DNA from: Phenylobacterium sp.
Lineage (GTDB): Bacteria > Pseudomonadota > Alphaproteobacteria > Caulobacterales > Caulobacteraceae
Direction: 5' to 3'
DNA length: 64,000 nt
Assembly (NCBI RefSeq): GCF_030680185.1
Contig: NZ_JAUXVZ010000011.1
Coordinates: 62,001 to 126,000, forward strand
Shown in pieces: positions 16,996 to 26,968 of the stretch. The notes beneath the pieces were generated by a model. The model searched no databases. It worked only from the letters and a program-made list of their open reading frames with translations, and had not been told where the DNA came from. Position numbers and translations under genes: made by a program. Within the stretch, counting starts at the first letter, position 1, and each line of letters opens with the position of its first letter.

Positions 16996-18212
16996 GCGCT
17001 CATGGCCAGGGGGCGGGCCGGTTCCGTCCCCTGGACCATCTCGCCATAGAGGCGCATCAGGCCCTGGAAGGTGGCGGCCCAGCCATGCCGCGTCTCGGCC
17101 CGGCGCCGTGCGGCGGCGGAGACGGCGTCCAGGTCGCGGGCGAACAGGGCCTCGATCGCTTCGGCCAGCGCGACCGGCGTGACGCCCTCGGCCGGCTGCC
17201 CCACCCTCTCGTCAATCAGCTCGCCGACCCCGCCATTGCGAGGCCCGACCACCGGCGTGCCCGAGGCCAGGGCCTCCAGCACGGCCAGGCCGAAGGGCTC
17301 GTTCTCGTTGGCGTGCAGGAAGGCGTCGGCGCTGGCCACCAGGCGCGCCAGGGCGGGAGCGTCGGCCTCATAGTCGAGGGAGATCACCCGATCAGAGGCG
17401 CGCGCATCCTTGCCGGCGCCCACCAGGAGCAATCGATAGGAACCGCCCAGGCGCTCCACGGCGGTGATCATGGCCTCGATATTCTTTTCCCGCGCCGGCC
17501 GGCCGATGAAGGTCAGCAGTCGGGTGTCGGCGGCAAGCCCCAGCTGGCGGAGGAGGCCAGCGCGGTCGCCGCGGTCCGGATGGAAGAGTTCGATATCCAC
17601 ACCCAGGGGCTGAACCGCCACATCGTCGACGCCGGCCGCGGCCAGGCGCCCGGCCATGTGCCGGCTGGGGGCGATCACCCGGTCGAAGCGGGCGAAGGTC
17701 TCGGCCCACTGACGTCTGGCCGGCGCCCTGGCCCATTCCCCCAGATGAAGCGCCGCCAGGGCTGCGGCGTCGGTGTGGCAGAAGCCGACCACGGGCCGGC
17801 CGGCTCTCTGGCCCGCCTCAAGGGCGGCCAGGCCCGGCACGAAGACATCCCCAGCCTCGATCACATCGGGCTCGAGCAGCGTGATCATGTCGGCCCACCT
17901 GGTCACGCTGGCCGGCATCCGATAGCCGTCGCCGAAGGGCAGGCGGGCCGCAGCGATGGTCACGAGCCCTGGGCCGGCCTGACCGGTGCGGCGACCGGGC
18001 GCGACGATGGTGTGGCCGACGTCAGGTCTGTGCGAGCGCAGCCAGTCACGCTTGGCCAGCAGGTAGCGCTTCACGCCGCCGGAGCGGGGCGCATACATCA
18101 TGGTGGCGTCGACCAGATGGAGGCTGTCTGGCCCAGCCGCCGGGCGAGGAGGGCTGGCGTCCTGGCTTAGTCGCGCCAGGACCACCTTCCTCGAGGTCGG
18201 GTTTTGCAACAC
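16992..18212 (-). CDS. glycosyltransferase family 1 / group 1 (GT4-like)
   Basis: 406 residues from GTG 18212, with GGAAAGGG eight bases upstream. The GT-B fold is indicated by the N-terminal acceptor-domain glycine-rich segment (MMYAPRSGGVKRYLLAKRDWL) and the C-terminal nucleotide-sugar domain with FIGRPAREKNIEAMI and the E(x7)E motif ENEPFGLAVLEALASGTPVV. Such enzymes transfer a sugar from an NDP or GDP donor to lipids, polysaccharides or small acceptors. The stop codon is provided by the repeat element at its 3' end. No other polysaccharide genes adjoin it, so the acceptor is unknown. Confidence 0.87.
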   Translation of the reverse strand: MLQNPTSRKVVLARLSQDASPPRPAAGPDSLHLVDATMMYAPRSGGVKRYLLAKRDWLRSHRPDVGHTIVAPGRRTGQAGPGLVTIAAARLPFGDGYRMPASVTRWADMITLLEPDVIEAGDVFVPGLAALEAGQRAGRPVVGFCHTDAAALAALHLGEWARAPARRQWAETFARFDRVIAPSRHMAGRLAAAGVDDVAVQPLGVDIELFHPDRGDRAGLLRQLGLAADTRLLTFIGRPAREKNIEAMITAVERLGGSYRLLLVGAGKDARASDRVISLDYEADAPALARLVASADAFLHANENEPFGLAVLEALASGTPVVGPRNGGVGELIDERVGQPAEGVTPVALAEAIEALFARDLDAVSAAARRRAETRHGWAATFQGLMRLYGEMVQGTEPARPLAMSA

Positions 18213-18284
18213 AGCCGCGCCCTTTCCACCCGCCGATTGATCCTTGATCCATCAACGGGGCGCAGGCGATTTTGATCCGCAGAC

Positions 18285-20063
18285 CTAACGACCTGAAGAC
18301 GCCGCCCGGCCATCTTCGGCGGCCCGCACCAGGGTGATGAATTCGGCCCGGTCGCCGTCGACGTCTTGGCCTCGCGCGCCCTGGGCCAGGGTCTCGATCT
18401 CATCCCAGTCGAAGCTGTCGGCCACCCAGGGATCGCCCCGCAGCTTCTGGCCAAAGGCGGCCACGGCGATGGCCCAGCGCGTCGCCTCCGGCGCGCGGGT
18501 GAGGCTCGCGGCCCGATCGGCCTTGGTCACCGGCCGGGTCATGAGCTGGGACTCCGATCCGCCGGGCGCCTTGTAGCGGACCTTGAGAAAGGCGAGCTCC
18601 TGGCCGCCGCCCGCGCCGCGGGGGCTGGGCTGATAGCGCAGCGGATCGCTGGAGGGCCGGGCGCCGACGGGGGTGATCTCGTAGAGGGCGGTGACCGACG
18701 CGCCTGAGCCGACCTCGCCCGCATCGACCTGGTCGTTGTTGAAGTCCTCGCGGTTCAGCAGCCGCGTCTCGTAGCCGATGAGCCGGTACTCGGCGACGGT
18801 GGCCGGATTGAACTCCACCTGGATCTTCACGTCGTCGGCGATGGGGAACAGGCTGGCCGGCAGGTCGTCGCGGAACAGCCGGCGGGCCTCGGCCAGGGTG
18901 TCGATATAGGCCGCCGTGCCGTTGCCGTTCTGGGCCAGGCTCTGCATCATCACGTCGTTATAGTTGCCGCGGCCAAAGCCGTAGACCGAGAGATAGACCC
19001 CGGTCCGACGCTTCTCGGTCACCAGGTCCTTCATGCGTTCCGGATCGGAAATCCCGACATTGAAATCCCCGTCGGTCATCAGGATCACGCGGTTGACGGC
19101 CTTCGGATCAAAGTTCTGGGCCGCCAGATCATAGGCCAGCGCCAGGCCCTGGCCGCCGGCGGTGGAGCCGCCGGCCTCCAGCACGCCCAGGGCGCAGCGC
19201 ATCGTCAGCTTGTGGGTTCCGGCGGTGGGCGCGAGGACCGCGCCGGCCGAGCCGGCATAGGCGACCATCGAGACCCGGTCCTCAGGGCCCAACTGGTCGA
19301 TCAGCACATTCATCGCCTTCTTGGCCAGGGGCAGGCGATCTTCGCTCCACATGGATCCGGAGGTGTCGATCAGAAAGACCAGGTTGAGCGGCGGCTGCGC
19401 GCTGGCGGCCAGCTCATAGCCCTGCAGGCCGATATGCAGAATCTCTCGCTCCGCCGACCAGGGCGAGGGGGCGAGGCTGATGCTGGCGGCGAAGGGCGCC
19501 TCCCCCCGGCGCGGCGCGGCGTAGCCATAGTCGAAATAGTTGATCAGCTCCTCGACCCGCACGGCGTCGGACGGTGGCCGCACGCCATCGTTGAGGAACC
19601 GGCGGACATTTGCGTAGCTGGCGGTGTCCACATCGATCGAGAAGGTCGAGACCGGCTCCTCGGCCGTGCGCTTGACCGGGTTGGGCGTGGCGTTGGGATA
19701 GCGCTCGGTGTCGCGCTGCGGAACGGGAGAACCCGGCTGGGGCACGATGCGCGAGCCGGTGACCGAGACGCTTTCCTGGGCCGCGGGGGAGGCCGTCCTG
19801 GGCTGCACCGGGGGCACGGGCAGCGGCGGGATGGGCGCTCGTCCCGGCGCGACGGCCATGGCGGGCGGCGGCGGCGCGCCCATCATCTGGCCGGCGCGAT
19901 AACGCCTGTCGTCCCGCGGCGGAGCGAAGCCCAGGGCCGCGCAGGCTTCGGCGGTCGGCTCGCCGTCCCGCACCAGGGGCGCCGCACTCGCCGACAGGGG
20001 CGAGAACGCCACGATCCCGGTGAGGCTGAGCGTGAAGGCCGAGCGTATCGCTGGAGACGCCAT
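18285..20063 (-). CDS. secreted vWA-domain protein (YfbK family)
   Basis: 592 residues from ATG 20063; a start at 20117 would put 18 residues before the signal peptide (SAFTLSLTGIVAFSPLSASAAP). A Pro-rich linker with the stretch ESVSVTGSRI precedes the vWF_A-type N-terminal domain (STFSIDVDTASYANVRRFL). The vWA domain has an intact MIDAS (FLIDTSGSM, about residue 235; TDGDFNVG later), and a DUF3520-like C-terminal domain ends the protein. Function of the family is poorly defined; members are periplasmic or envelope proteins. The VTGSRI motif normally occurs at the plug start of TonB-dependent receptors, which is unusual here. Confidence 0.85.
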   Translation of the reverse strand: MASPAIRSAFTLSLTGIVAFSPLSASAAPLVRDGEPTAEACAALGFAPPRDDRRYRAGQMMGAPPPPAMAVAPGRAPIPPLPVPPVQPRTASPAAQESVSVTGSRIVPQPGSPVPQRDTERYPNATPNPVKRTAEEPVSTFSIDVDTASYANVRRFLNDGVRPPSDAVRVEELINYFDYGYAAPRRGEAPFAASISLAPSPWSAEREILHIGLQGYELAASAQPPLNLVFLIDTSGSMWSEDRLPLAKKAMNVLIDQLGPEDRVSMVAYAGSAGAVLAPTAGTHKLTMRCALGVLEAGGSTAGGQGLALAYDLAAQNFDPKAVNRVILMTDGDFNVGISDPERMKDLVTEKRRTGVYLSVYGFGRGNYNDVMMQSLAQNGNGTAAYIDTLAEARRLFRDDLPASLFPIADDVKIQVEFNPATVAEYRLIGYETRLLNREDFNNDQVDAGEVGSGASVTALYEITPVGARPSSDPLRYQPSPRGAGGGQELAFLKVRYKAPGGSESQLMTRPVTKADRAASLTRAPEATRWAIAVAAFGQKLRGDPWVADSFDWDEIETLAQGARGQDVDGDRAEFITLVRAAEDGRAASSGR

Positions 20064-20145
20064 GTCGGTTCCGATCTTGGCTTGGGGTTCCCTCAAGCTG
20101 GAGCTTGCGTGCGTCACTGGGGCGAAAGATTGACGACCGGCCCGC

Positions 20146-21666
20146 CTACTGAGCCTCGAAGAAGGCGTCGGGGCCCTCGACCTCGACCAGGCGGCCCTTG
20201 CGGATTTCGACGAAGCGGGTGGCGGCCGTGCGGGTGAAGTGCCGGTCGTGGGAGACGAACAGGCAGGTGGTCTCAGCCTCTTCCAGCTGACTCTCCAGGG
20301 CCTCCTGGCCTTCGATGTCCAGGTGGTTGGTAGGCTCGTCCAGCAGGTAGAGGTTGGGCCGCGCGAGCTTCAGCCGCAGGAAGATCAGCCTGGCCCGCTC
20401 CCCGTGGCTGAGGTCCCCGATCGGGCCGCTGACCCGGGCGTGGGAGAAGCCGGCCTTGGCCAGCAGGGCGTTGGTCTGGGTCTTGGTCGCCGCCTCCGCG
20501 CCCGCCACATAGTCGAACAGGCTCATCTTCAGCGGCAGGTCGCGCATGGCCTGGTCGAAATAGACCATCCGGATGGAGGGGTTGAAGCGGATCGGCGCGC
20601 TTCCGTCATAGTGGGTCTGGGCCGGGTCGTAGGCCTTGGCCAGGGCGTTCAGCAGCATCGACTTGCCTGCGCCATTGATCCCGAGGATGGCGATGCGGTC
20701 GCCGACCGCGACATTCAGGCGCTCGATCCGATAGAGGGCGCGGCCGTCGGGCGTGGCGACCGTGACATCGGCCAGCCGCAGGGCGACCTTGGCGTCCATC
20801 TCGCCTTCGCCCAGCTCCAGGCGGCGCTCGCGGCCCACATAGGTCTCGGTCCGCTCAGCCTCGATGCGGGCGATCCGCTTCTCGGTGGCCTTGGCGCGCT
20901 TGTGGAACTTGTCGTTCAGGACGCCCCACTGGCGATAGCGGGCGGCCATGGCCTCCAGTCGGTCAATCTCCTTGGCCTCCAGCTTGCGCCGGGTGGCCTC
21001 GGCGGCGTCGCGGGCCATCAGTTCGGCGCGGGCGGCGACAAAGGGCAGGGCGAAGCTGTGCGCCCCATCGGTCCTCAGGAAGACGGTGCGGCTGGTGGTC
21101 CGCTCCAGAAAGGCGCGGTCGTGGCTGACGATCAGCATCGGCAGGCGGCGCTCGGCGGCCAGCCAGCGCTCCAGCCGGTTGATATTGGCGAGGTCCAGGT
21201 GGTTGGTCGGCTCGTCGAGGATCAGCAGGTCCGGCTCGGCCAGCCGCACGGCCGATGCGATCAGGAACAGCCGCCGCCACCCGCCGCTGAGCGCGGAAAA
21301 CCGGGTTTCCGCCAGTTCGGCCGGGATTTCGAACTCGTCCAGCAGGACGTCGATCCGCCAGTCCTCCGAGCCATCCTGCGGCAGGGCCGTGGCCAGAACC
21401 TCCCGGGCGGTGAGCGCCAGCAGGTGGTCAGGCGCCTCCTGGGGCACGTAGCCGACCTTCAGGCCCCGCGAGCGGATGATCTTGCCGCTGTTCAGGTCCA
21501 GTTCGCCGGTCAGGCATTTGAGCAGGGTCGACTTGCCGGCCCCGTTCTCGCCGACCAGGGCCGTGCGCGCGCTATCCAGGGCGAAGGTCACGCCTTCGAA
21601 CACCCGGGTGGCCCCGTAGTAGAAGCTGGCGTCTTCCACGCCCAATACGGCTGTCGGCCCGGCCAT
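20146..21666 (-). CDS. ABC-F family ATPase
   Basis: 506 residues from ATG 21666 (ATG 21681 is possible). There are two ABC cassettes without membrane helices: Walker A GENGAGKST and GINGAGKS, signature LSGGWRR and LSHGERAR, and Walker [11 protein letters not shown] and [10 protein letters not shown]. The inter-cassette linker is helical and basic. ABC-F proteins act on ribosomes, either in translation control or in protection from antibiotics. The first signature is LSGGWRR rather than the common LSGGQ/E, as in several ABC-F members. Subfamily is not clear, and it is distinct from the EttA gene at 24.6 kb. Confidence 0.88.
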   Translation of the reverse strand: MAGPTAVLGVEDASFYYGATRVFEGVTFALDSARTALVGENGAGKSTLLKCLTGELDLNSGKIIRSRGLKVGYVPQEAPDHLLALTAREVLATALPQDGSEDWRIDVLLDEFEIPAELAETRFSALSGGWRRLFLIASAVRLAEPDLLILDEPTNHLDLANINRLERWLAAERRLPMLIVSHDRAFLERTTSRTVFLRTDGAHSFALPFVAARAELMARDAAEATRRKLEAKEIDRLEAMAARYRQWGVLNDKFHKRAKATEKRIARIEAERTETYVGRERRLELGEGEMDAKVALRLADVTVATPDGRALYRIERLNVAVGDRIAILGINGAGKSMLLNALAKAYDPAQTHYDGSAPIRFNPSIRMVYFDQAMRDLPLKMSLFDYVAGAEAATKTQTNALLAKAGFSHARVSGPIGDLSHGERARLIFLRLKLARPNLYLLDEPTNHLDIEGQEALESQLEEAETTCLFVSHDRHFTRTAATRFVEIRKGRLVEVEGPDAFFEAQ

Positions 21667-21748
21667 GTCTGCGCCCCCCACCTTCGCGCCATGCTGGGCG
21701 GCACTTAACGGCCCCGGGCGCGCCTTGCCCAGCCGGAAAGGGGCGGGC

Positions 21749-22345
21749 TCAGCCCCTTTGGGCGAGCGCGATCTGCGCGATCAGCACCGCGCCGTCTGGC
21801 GCCGCCTCGGTGTCTAGCCGCAATTGCGAGATCCGGCTGCTCGTCCAGTCGTCGCCCCCGCGGGCCAGATTGGCCATGTCATAGACAAGGGTGACGGGAA
21901 AGGCCGTCTCTGGCGGCCAGGTCTCGATGGGCCGGGCCATATAGGCCGCCGACTCCCCGTGCTCGTCGGTGGCGTAATAGAGGGCGCCGTCCCAGGGGCC
22001 GGCGGCGGAGGTTCGCATCAGGCGGACCAGGATCAGGTTTGCTGACGCCCCCGACAGGCCAAGACCGGACGGCGATCGCAGTTTCGGGTCGCCCGACTGG
22101 CTGATCAGTTCGGCGCCGACGCCCGGCTGATGGCGAAGCTCGCCGCCATCGGCCATGAACCCGTGCAGCCCGTTCGCAAAGTTCCAGCTGTGGACCACCA
22201 GCAGACCGGGGCCTTCGAACTGGCGAAGGTCATCGCGCCAACGGATCTGATCGACCCAGCTATGGTCCGGCCGGGGGTCGGCCTTGTCGCAGGCGGCCAG
22301 GGTGAGGGCGCCCAGCTGCGCCAGGGCGGCGCGTCGAGACATCAT
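21749..22345 (-). CDS. hypothetical lipoprotein coupled to a membrane glycosyltransferase
   Basis: 198 residues. The N terminus (MMSRRAALAQLGALTLAAC) has twin arginines, a hydrophobic run and a lipobox (LAAC), so it is probably a lipoprotein, perhaps Tat-exported. The mature part has no family I recognise; it has a beta-rich look with several Trp residues (WVDQIRW, VHSWNF, WPPETAFPVTLVYD). Its start overlaps the stop of the upstream multi-pass glycosyltransferase gene by four bases, so the two are translationally coupled and likely act in the same surface-glycan or lipid-sugar process (inference). Confidence 0.7.
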   Translation of the reverse strand: MMSRRAALAQLGALTLAACDKADPRPDHSWVDQIRWRDDLRQFEGPGLLVVHSWNFANGLHGFMADGGELRHQPGVGAELISQSGDPKLRSPSGLGLSGASANLILVRLMRTSAAGPWDGALYYATDEHGESAAYMARPIETWPPETAFPVTLVYDMANLARGGDDWTSSRISQLRLDTEAAPDGAVLIAQIALAQRG

Positions 22346-24042
22346 GGGACGGCTCCCTCTCGCTGATAGATGCGCAGGGCCTCGCCGGCATAGGTGACAC
22401 GCCAGGGGGGCGGCAGCGGCTCGCCGCCAATGGCGATCACCTGGCTCCCCCCCTCCAGAAGGTCGGGCGGCACAGGACCTGGCGGACGGACCAGGATCTG
22501 CGCCTCGCCGTCATAGGCCATGAAGGCCATATGGCTGGCGTTATGATCATAGGCGAGCACGACCGGCAGGCTGTCGGTTGGCTTTGAACCTCGTGCGACG
22601 TGCAGATCCTGCTGGAGGGCGGCGCGGGGCCCGGCGATCTCCCGGCCGACCCAGGCGTCGTCATAGTGGGTTGAGATCAGGCCAAGGGCGACGAAGGTCG
22701 CCGCCCAGGCGCGGAGCAGGTCGCAGCCCAGACAGAGGGCCAGGGAGAGGGCGCTCACCGCCCCGGCGGACAGGAGCAGATAGGGCGCCGGCGGCACAAA
22801 GCCCCAGCGGTCCAGATGCGGCAGATAGAAGGCCGAGAGCGCGCCGCTGTCCCAGGGGTTGAGCAGCACCCCCAGGCGCCAGGCGACCAAGAGACCCAAC
22901 AGTCCCGCCATCGGCATGGCCGCGAGCAGCAGACGGCGGGGCCAGGCGGCGCCGCGCCAGAACCCCGCCAGGGATCCGCCGGCGGCGATCCAGAGCAGGG
23001 GAACATAGAATTCGAAATAGCGCCCCCACAGCCGGCCGCTCTCGCCTGGGATGGCCGAGACCTTGACGGCGAAGACCAGGATCATCGCCAGGGCGGCCAG
23101 GAAGGCGGCGGCCAGCAGGACGAAGGCCATCTCGTCCCGGCCCAAGGGTTCGCGTCGCCGCCAGCGCTGAGCCACAGCCAGGCTCCCAGCCACCAGGGGC
23201 GCGCCGGCCAGCAGCAGGGTCGCCGAGCCCAGCGACAGGAGGGTGATGGCGGCCGTGCGGACGGGCTGGTCCGGAACCCGTCCGAAATGGTCGCCATAGG
23301 CTGAGCCCATGAAGAAGGTCAGGGCGGCCTCGGGGCGGCCACCCAGGAACTCGATCCCTGCGCCTGTGACCAGGAAGACGGCGACGAACACGCCCAGTTG
23401 CGTCAGGGCGGTCAGGGGCTGGCGCACACGGACCGCGACCAGGGCGATCAGCAGGGCGGTCATGGCCGGGACCATGGTCAGGCCGTGGGGCTTGATCAGC
23501 ACCAGCAGGGCGCACATGGCGCCCATCAGGACGGCATGAGCCCAGGGCCGGCTGACCGCCCAAAGCGCGCTGGCGGCGGCCATCGCCGCCAGGACGAAGA
23601 CGAACACGCCCTCGGGCATGGCGGTGACCACGAAGCGATGGAACGGGTAGGCAAGCGCCGCCAGCAGGACCCAGCCGGCGACCTGGGGCGCCTGAGACGA
23701 CCGTACGGCGCGATGCAGAATCCAGAGGCCGCCTACATAGCCCGCGGCGCCGATCAGCCGCAGCCACGGCAGGAGGTTGTCGGTGAGATTCTGGGTCAGG
23801 CGGATGAGCAGGAGGTAGGCGGTGTTGCCCACCGGCTGCAGCGTCGGGTGGCGCTCGGGATGGGCGGCCAGCACGTCGCCATAGAGGGCGCGGATCAGAT
23901 AGGCGCCCTCATCTCCCGCATAGAGGGGCCAGGGCGTGAGGATGCGATTGAGATAGAAGAGGCCCACCAGCCCTGCGCCGATGAGGATGGCGGCATCCAG
24001 ACCGCGTAGGGCGGGGCGAAGCCGAAACCGAACTGACGCCAC
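22342..24042 (-). CDS. multi-pass membrane glycosyltransferase-like protein (GT39/PMT type)
   Basis: 566 residues from GTG 24042, chosen because AGAGGT lies eight bases upstream. An upstream ATG at 24090 would add 16 residues that include two cysteines and look non-coding. About ten membrane helices alternate with short loops. The first periplasmic loop has the acidic motif YAGDEGAYL after the first helix, as in lipid-linked-sugar transferases of the ArnT/PMT superfamily, where an Asp/Glu there is catalytic. A C-terminal periplasmic domain of about 110 residues follows. It would use polyprenyl-phosphate sugars. The lipoprotein gene downstream overlaps by four bases. Confidence 0.75.
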   Translation of the reverse strand: MASVRFRLRPALRGLDAAILIGAGLVGLFYLNRILTPWPLYAGDEGAYLIRALYGDVLAAHPERHPTLQPVGNTAYLLLIRLTQNLTDNLLPWLRLIGAAGYVGGLWILHRAVRSSQAPQVAGWVLLAALAYPFHRFVVTAMPEGVFVFVLAAMAAASALWAVSRPWAHAVLMGAMCALLVLIKPHGLTMVPAMTALLIALVAVRVRQPLTALTQLGVFVAVFLVTGAGIEFLGGRPEAALTFFMGSAYGDHFGRVPDQPVRTAAITLLSLGSATLLLAGAPLVAGSLAVAQRWRRREPLGRDEMAFVLLAAAFLAALAMILVFAVKVSAIPGESGRLWGRYFEFYVPLLWIAAGGSLAGFWRGAAWPRRLLLAAMPMAGLLGLLVAWRLGVLLNPWDSGALSAFYLPHLDRWGFVPPAPYLLLSAGAVSALSLALCLGCDLLRAWAATFVALGLISTHYDDAWVGREIAGPRAALQQDLHVARGSKPTDSLPVVLAYDHNASHMAFMAYDGEAQILVRPPGPVPPDLLEGGSQVIAIGGEPLPPPWRVTYAGEALRIYQREGAVP

Positions 24043-24120
24043 ACCGAAACCTCTCGCGCAGGCTCTGCAAGGGGACCCCATGGCCCCCATCGACGGGCCT
24101 TATGACTCAGGCTTAGCCAC

Positions 24121-24153
24121 AAAAAAAGACGCCGCCCCGGGGGGACGGCGTCC
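24121..24153 (-). terminator. intrinsic terminator after csbD
   Basis: Read on the minus strand, a GC-rich stem (GACGCCGTCCC/GGGGCGGCGTC with one mismatch, CCGG loop) is followed by seven T residues. It begins about 24 bases after the csbD stop and also separates it from the downstream membrane glycosyltransferase gene. Confidence 0.85.
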
Positions 24154-24176
24154 TTGTTCGACTTGGCGGCGAAGGC

Positions 24177-24359
24177 CTACTTCTTGAGGGCGTCGCGGAC
24201 GCCTTCCTTGACGTTGCCGACGGTCTTCTGGATCTTGCCTTCGGCCTGATCGGCATGGCCTTCGGCTTCCAGGCGCTCATTGTCAGTCATCTTGCCGACG
24301 CCTTCCTTGAGCTTGCCCTTGGCGTCCTTCATGCCGCCTTCCACTTGATCCTTATGCAT
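24177..24359 (-). CDS. CsbD-family small stress protein
   Basis: 60 residues, highly charged: MHKDQVEGGMKDAKGKLKEG followed by a second amphipathic repeat with AEGHADQAEGKIQKTVG. This is the CsbD-like composition, short helical hydrophilic proteins induced by general stress and of unknown mechanism. The ATG at 24359 follows AGGAG in the AGCTAGGAGATTCC context. A GGAAC element about 75 bases upstream suggests stress-sigma control. A strong terminator ends the transcript, so it is monocistronic. Confidence 0.9.
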   Translation of the reverse strand: MHKDQVEGGMKDAKGKLKEGVGKMTDNERLEAEGHADQAEGKIQKTVGNVKEGVRDALKK

Positions 24360-24410
24360 TGGAATCTCCTAGCTTTTCTCGGGGCCGGGGTGGCCGTGTG
24401 TGTTGCTAGA

Positions 24411-24438
24411 GAAAAGCCCCGGGGGCGGTTTTCGTTCC
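24411..24438 (-). promoter_or_regulatory. possible EcfG-type promoter of csbD
   Basis: On the minus strand GGAAC (24434-24438) is followed after 17 bases by CTTTTC. The EcfG/SigT consensus is GGAAC, 16-17 bases, CGTT, so the -35 box is exact and the -10 box matches in three of four bases. CsbD proteins are typical general-stress genes, which supports the reading. Confidence 0.35.
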
Positions 24439-24566
24439 CGCAATCCCGGCGACCCGCGGAATCTGCGCGCGACGAATCCGGCCGCCGCCGTTGCGCCGAA
24501 GCCGGGGGGCGTCTATTTCCTGCACCAATTCCGAAATCGTAATTCAAGGCGGGCGCGGCACCATCC

Positions 24567-26228
<1,662 letters not shown>

Positions 26229-26235
26229 GAATCAA

Positions 26236-26271
26236 GGCCGGAATCCGCCGGATTTTCCGGAACTTCCGGCC
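26236..26271. terminator. hairpin after ettA, overlapping the next promoter region
   Basis: GGCCGGAA at 26236-26243 pairs perfectly with TTCCGGCC at 26264-26271 around a 20-base loop that holds a further CCGGA/TCCGG pairing. It lies eight bases after the ettA stop. No T run follows, so termination would be Rho-assisted or inefficient. Confidence 0.45.
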
Positions 26272-26283
26272 GCCCAACCTGTT
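26259..26283 (+). promoter_or_regulatory. possible EcfG-type promoter of the PfpI gene
   Basis: GGAAC at 26259-26263 is followed after 16 bases by TGTT at 26280-26283, one base away from the EcfG consensus CGTT. A start about seven bases later would give a leader of about 30 bases. PfpI-type proteins often belong to the general stress response in alphaproteobacteria, which makes the match more credible. Confidence 0.45.
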
Positions 26284-26319
26284 CTCCGCGGGACACTCGA
26301 ACCCCAAAAGGAGAACGCC

Positions 26320-26883
26320 ATGGCGAGCCCTCGTATTGATGGCCGCAAGGTCGCCGTGCTGGCGACCAACGGCTTTGAACAGTCCGAACTGGAACAGCCT
26401 GTCGCGGCCCTGACCGCAGCCGGCGCCACCGTCCATGTGATCGCCCCCAAGGGCCCGGAAATCCAGGGCTGGGAGCATCACGACAAGGGGCGCAAGACCG
26501 CCGTTGATCTGGAACTGGCCAAGGCCAAGGCCGGCGAGTACGACGCCCTGGTGCTGCCGGGCGGCGTGATCAACCCCGACGCCCTGCGCCTGGAGAAGAA
26601 GGCCATCGCCTTCATCGGTGAGTTCGTGAAGGCCGGGAAGCCGATCGGCGCCATCTGCCATGGTCCCTGGACCCTGATCGACGCCGGCGGGGTCGAGGGC
26701 AAGACCATGACCTCGTGGCCCTCCCTGGAGACCGACCTGAAGAACGCCGGCGCCAAGTGGGTCGACAAGGAGGTGGTGGTCGACCAGGGCCTGATCACCT
26801 CGCGTAAGCCCGACGACATCCCGGCCTTCTGCAAGAAGCTGATCGAGGAAATCGCCGAGGGTCGCCACGCCGCGGCGGCCTGA
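26320..26883 (+). CDS. DJ-1/PfpI-family protein (class I glutamine amidotransferase-like)
   Basis: 187 residues. The flavodoxin-like fold has the nucleophile-elbow motif GAICHGPW with the reactive cysteine at about residue 114, and VLPGGV before it, as in PfpI/YhbO/DJ-1 proteins. These are linked to deglycation, peptidase or general stress protection. AAGGAG lies seven to twelve bases before the ATG. A GGAAC...TGTT promoter-like pair sits about 40 bases upstream. The true substrate of such proteins is debated. Confidence 0.92.
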   Translation: MASPRIDGRKVAVLATNGFEQSELEQPVAALTAAGATVHVIAPKGPEIQGWEHHDKGRKTAVDLELAKAKAGEYDALVLPGGVINPDALRLEKKAIAFIGEFVKAGKPIGAICHGPWTLIDAGGVEGKTMTSWPSLETDLKNAGAKWVDKEVVVDQGLITSRKPDDIPAFCKKLIEEIAEGRHAAAA

Positions 26884-26968
26884 GCCCTAGCCGCTCAGGC
26901 GGTCGGCGCCCTGGTCACGGGGTCGCCGCACCGGTTATAGGGCGGGGAGCAAGCTGGAGCATCGCCCC

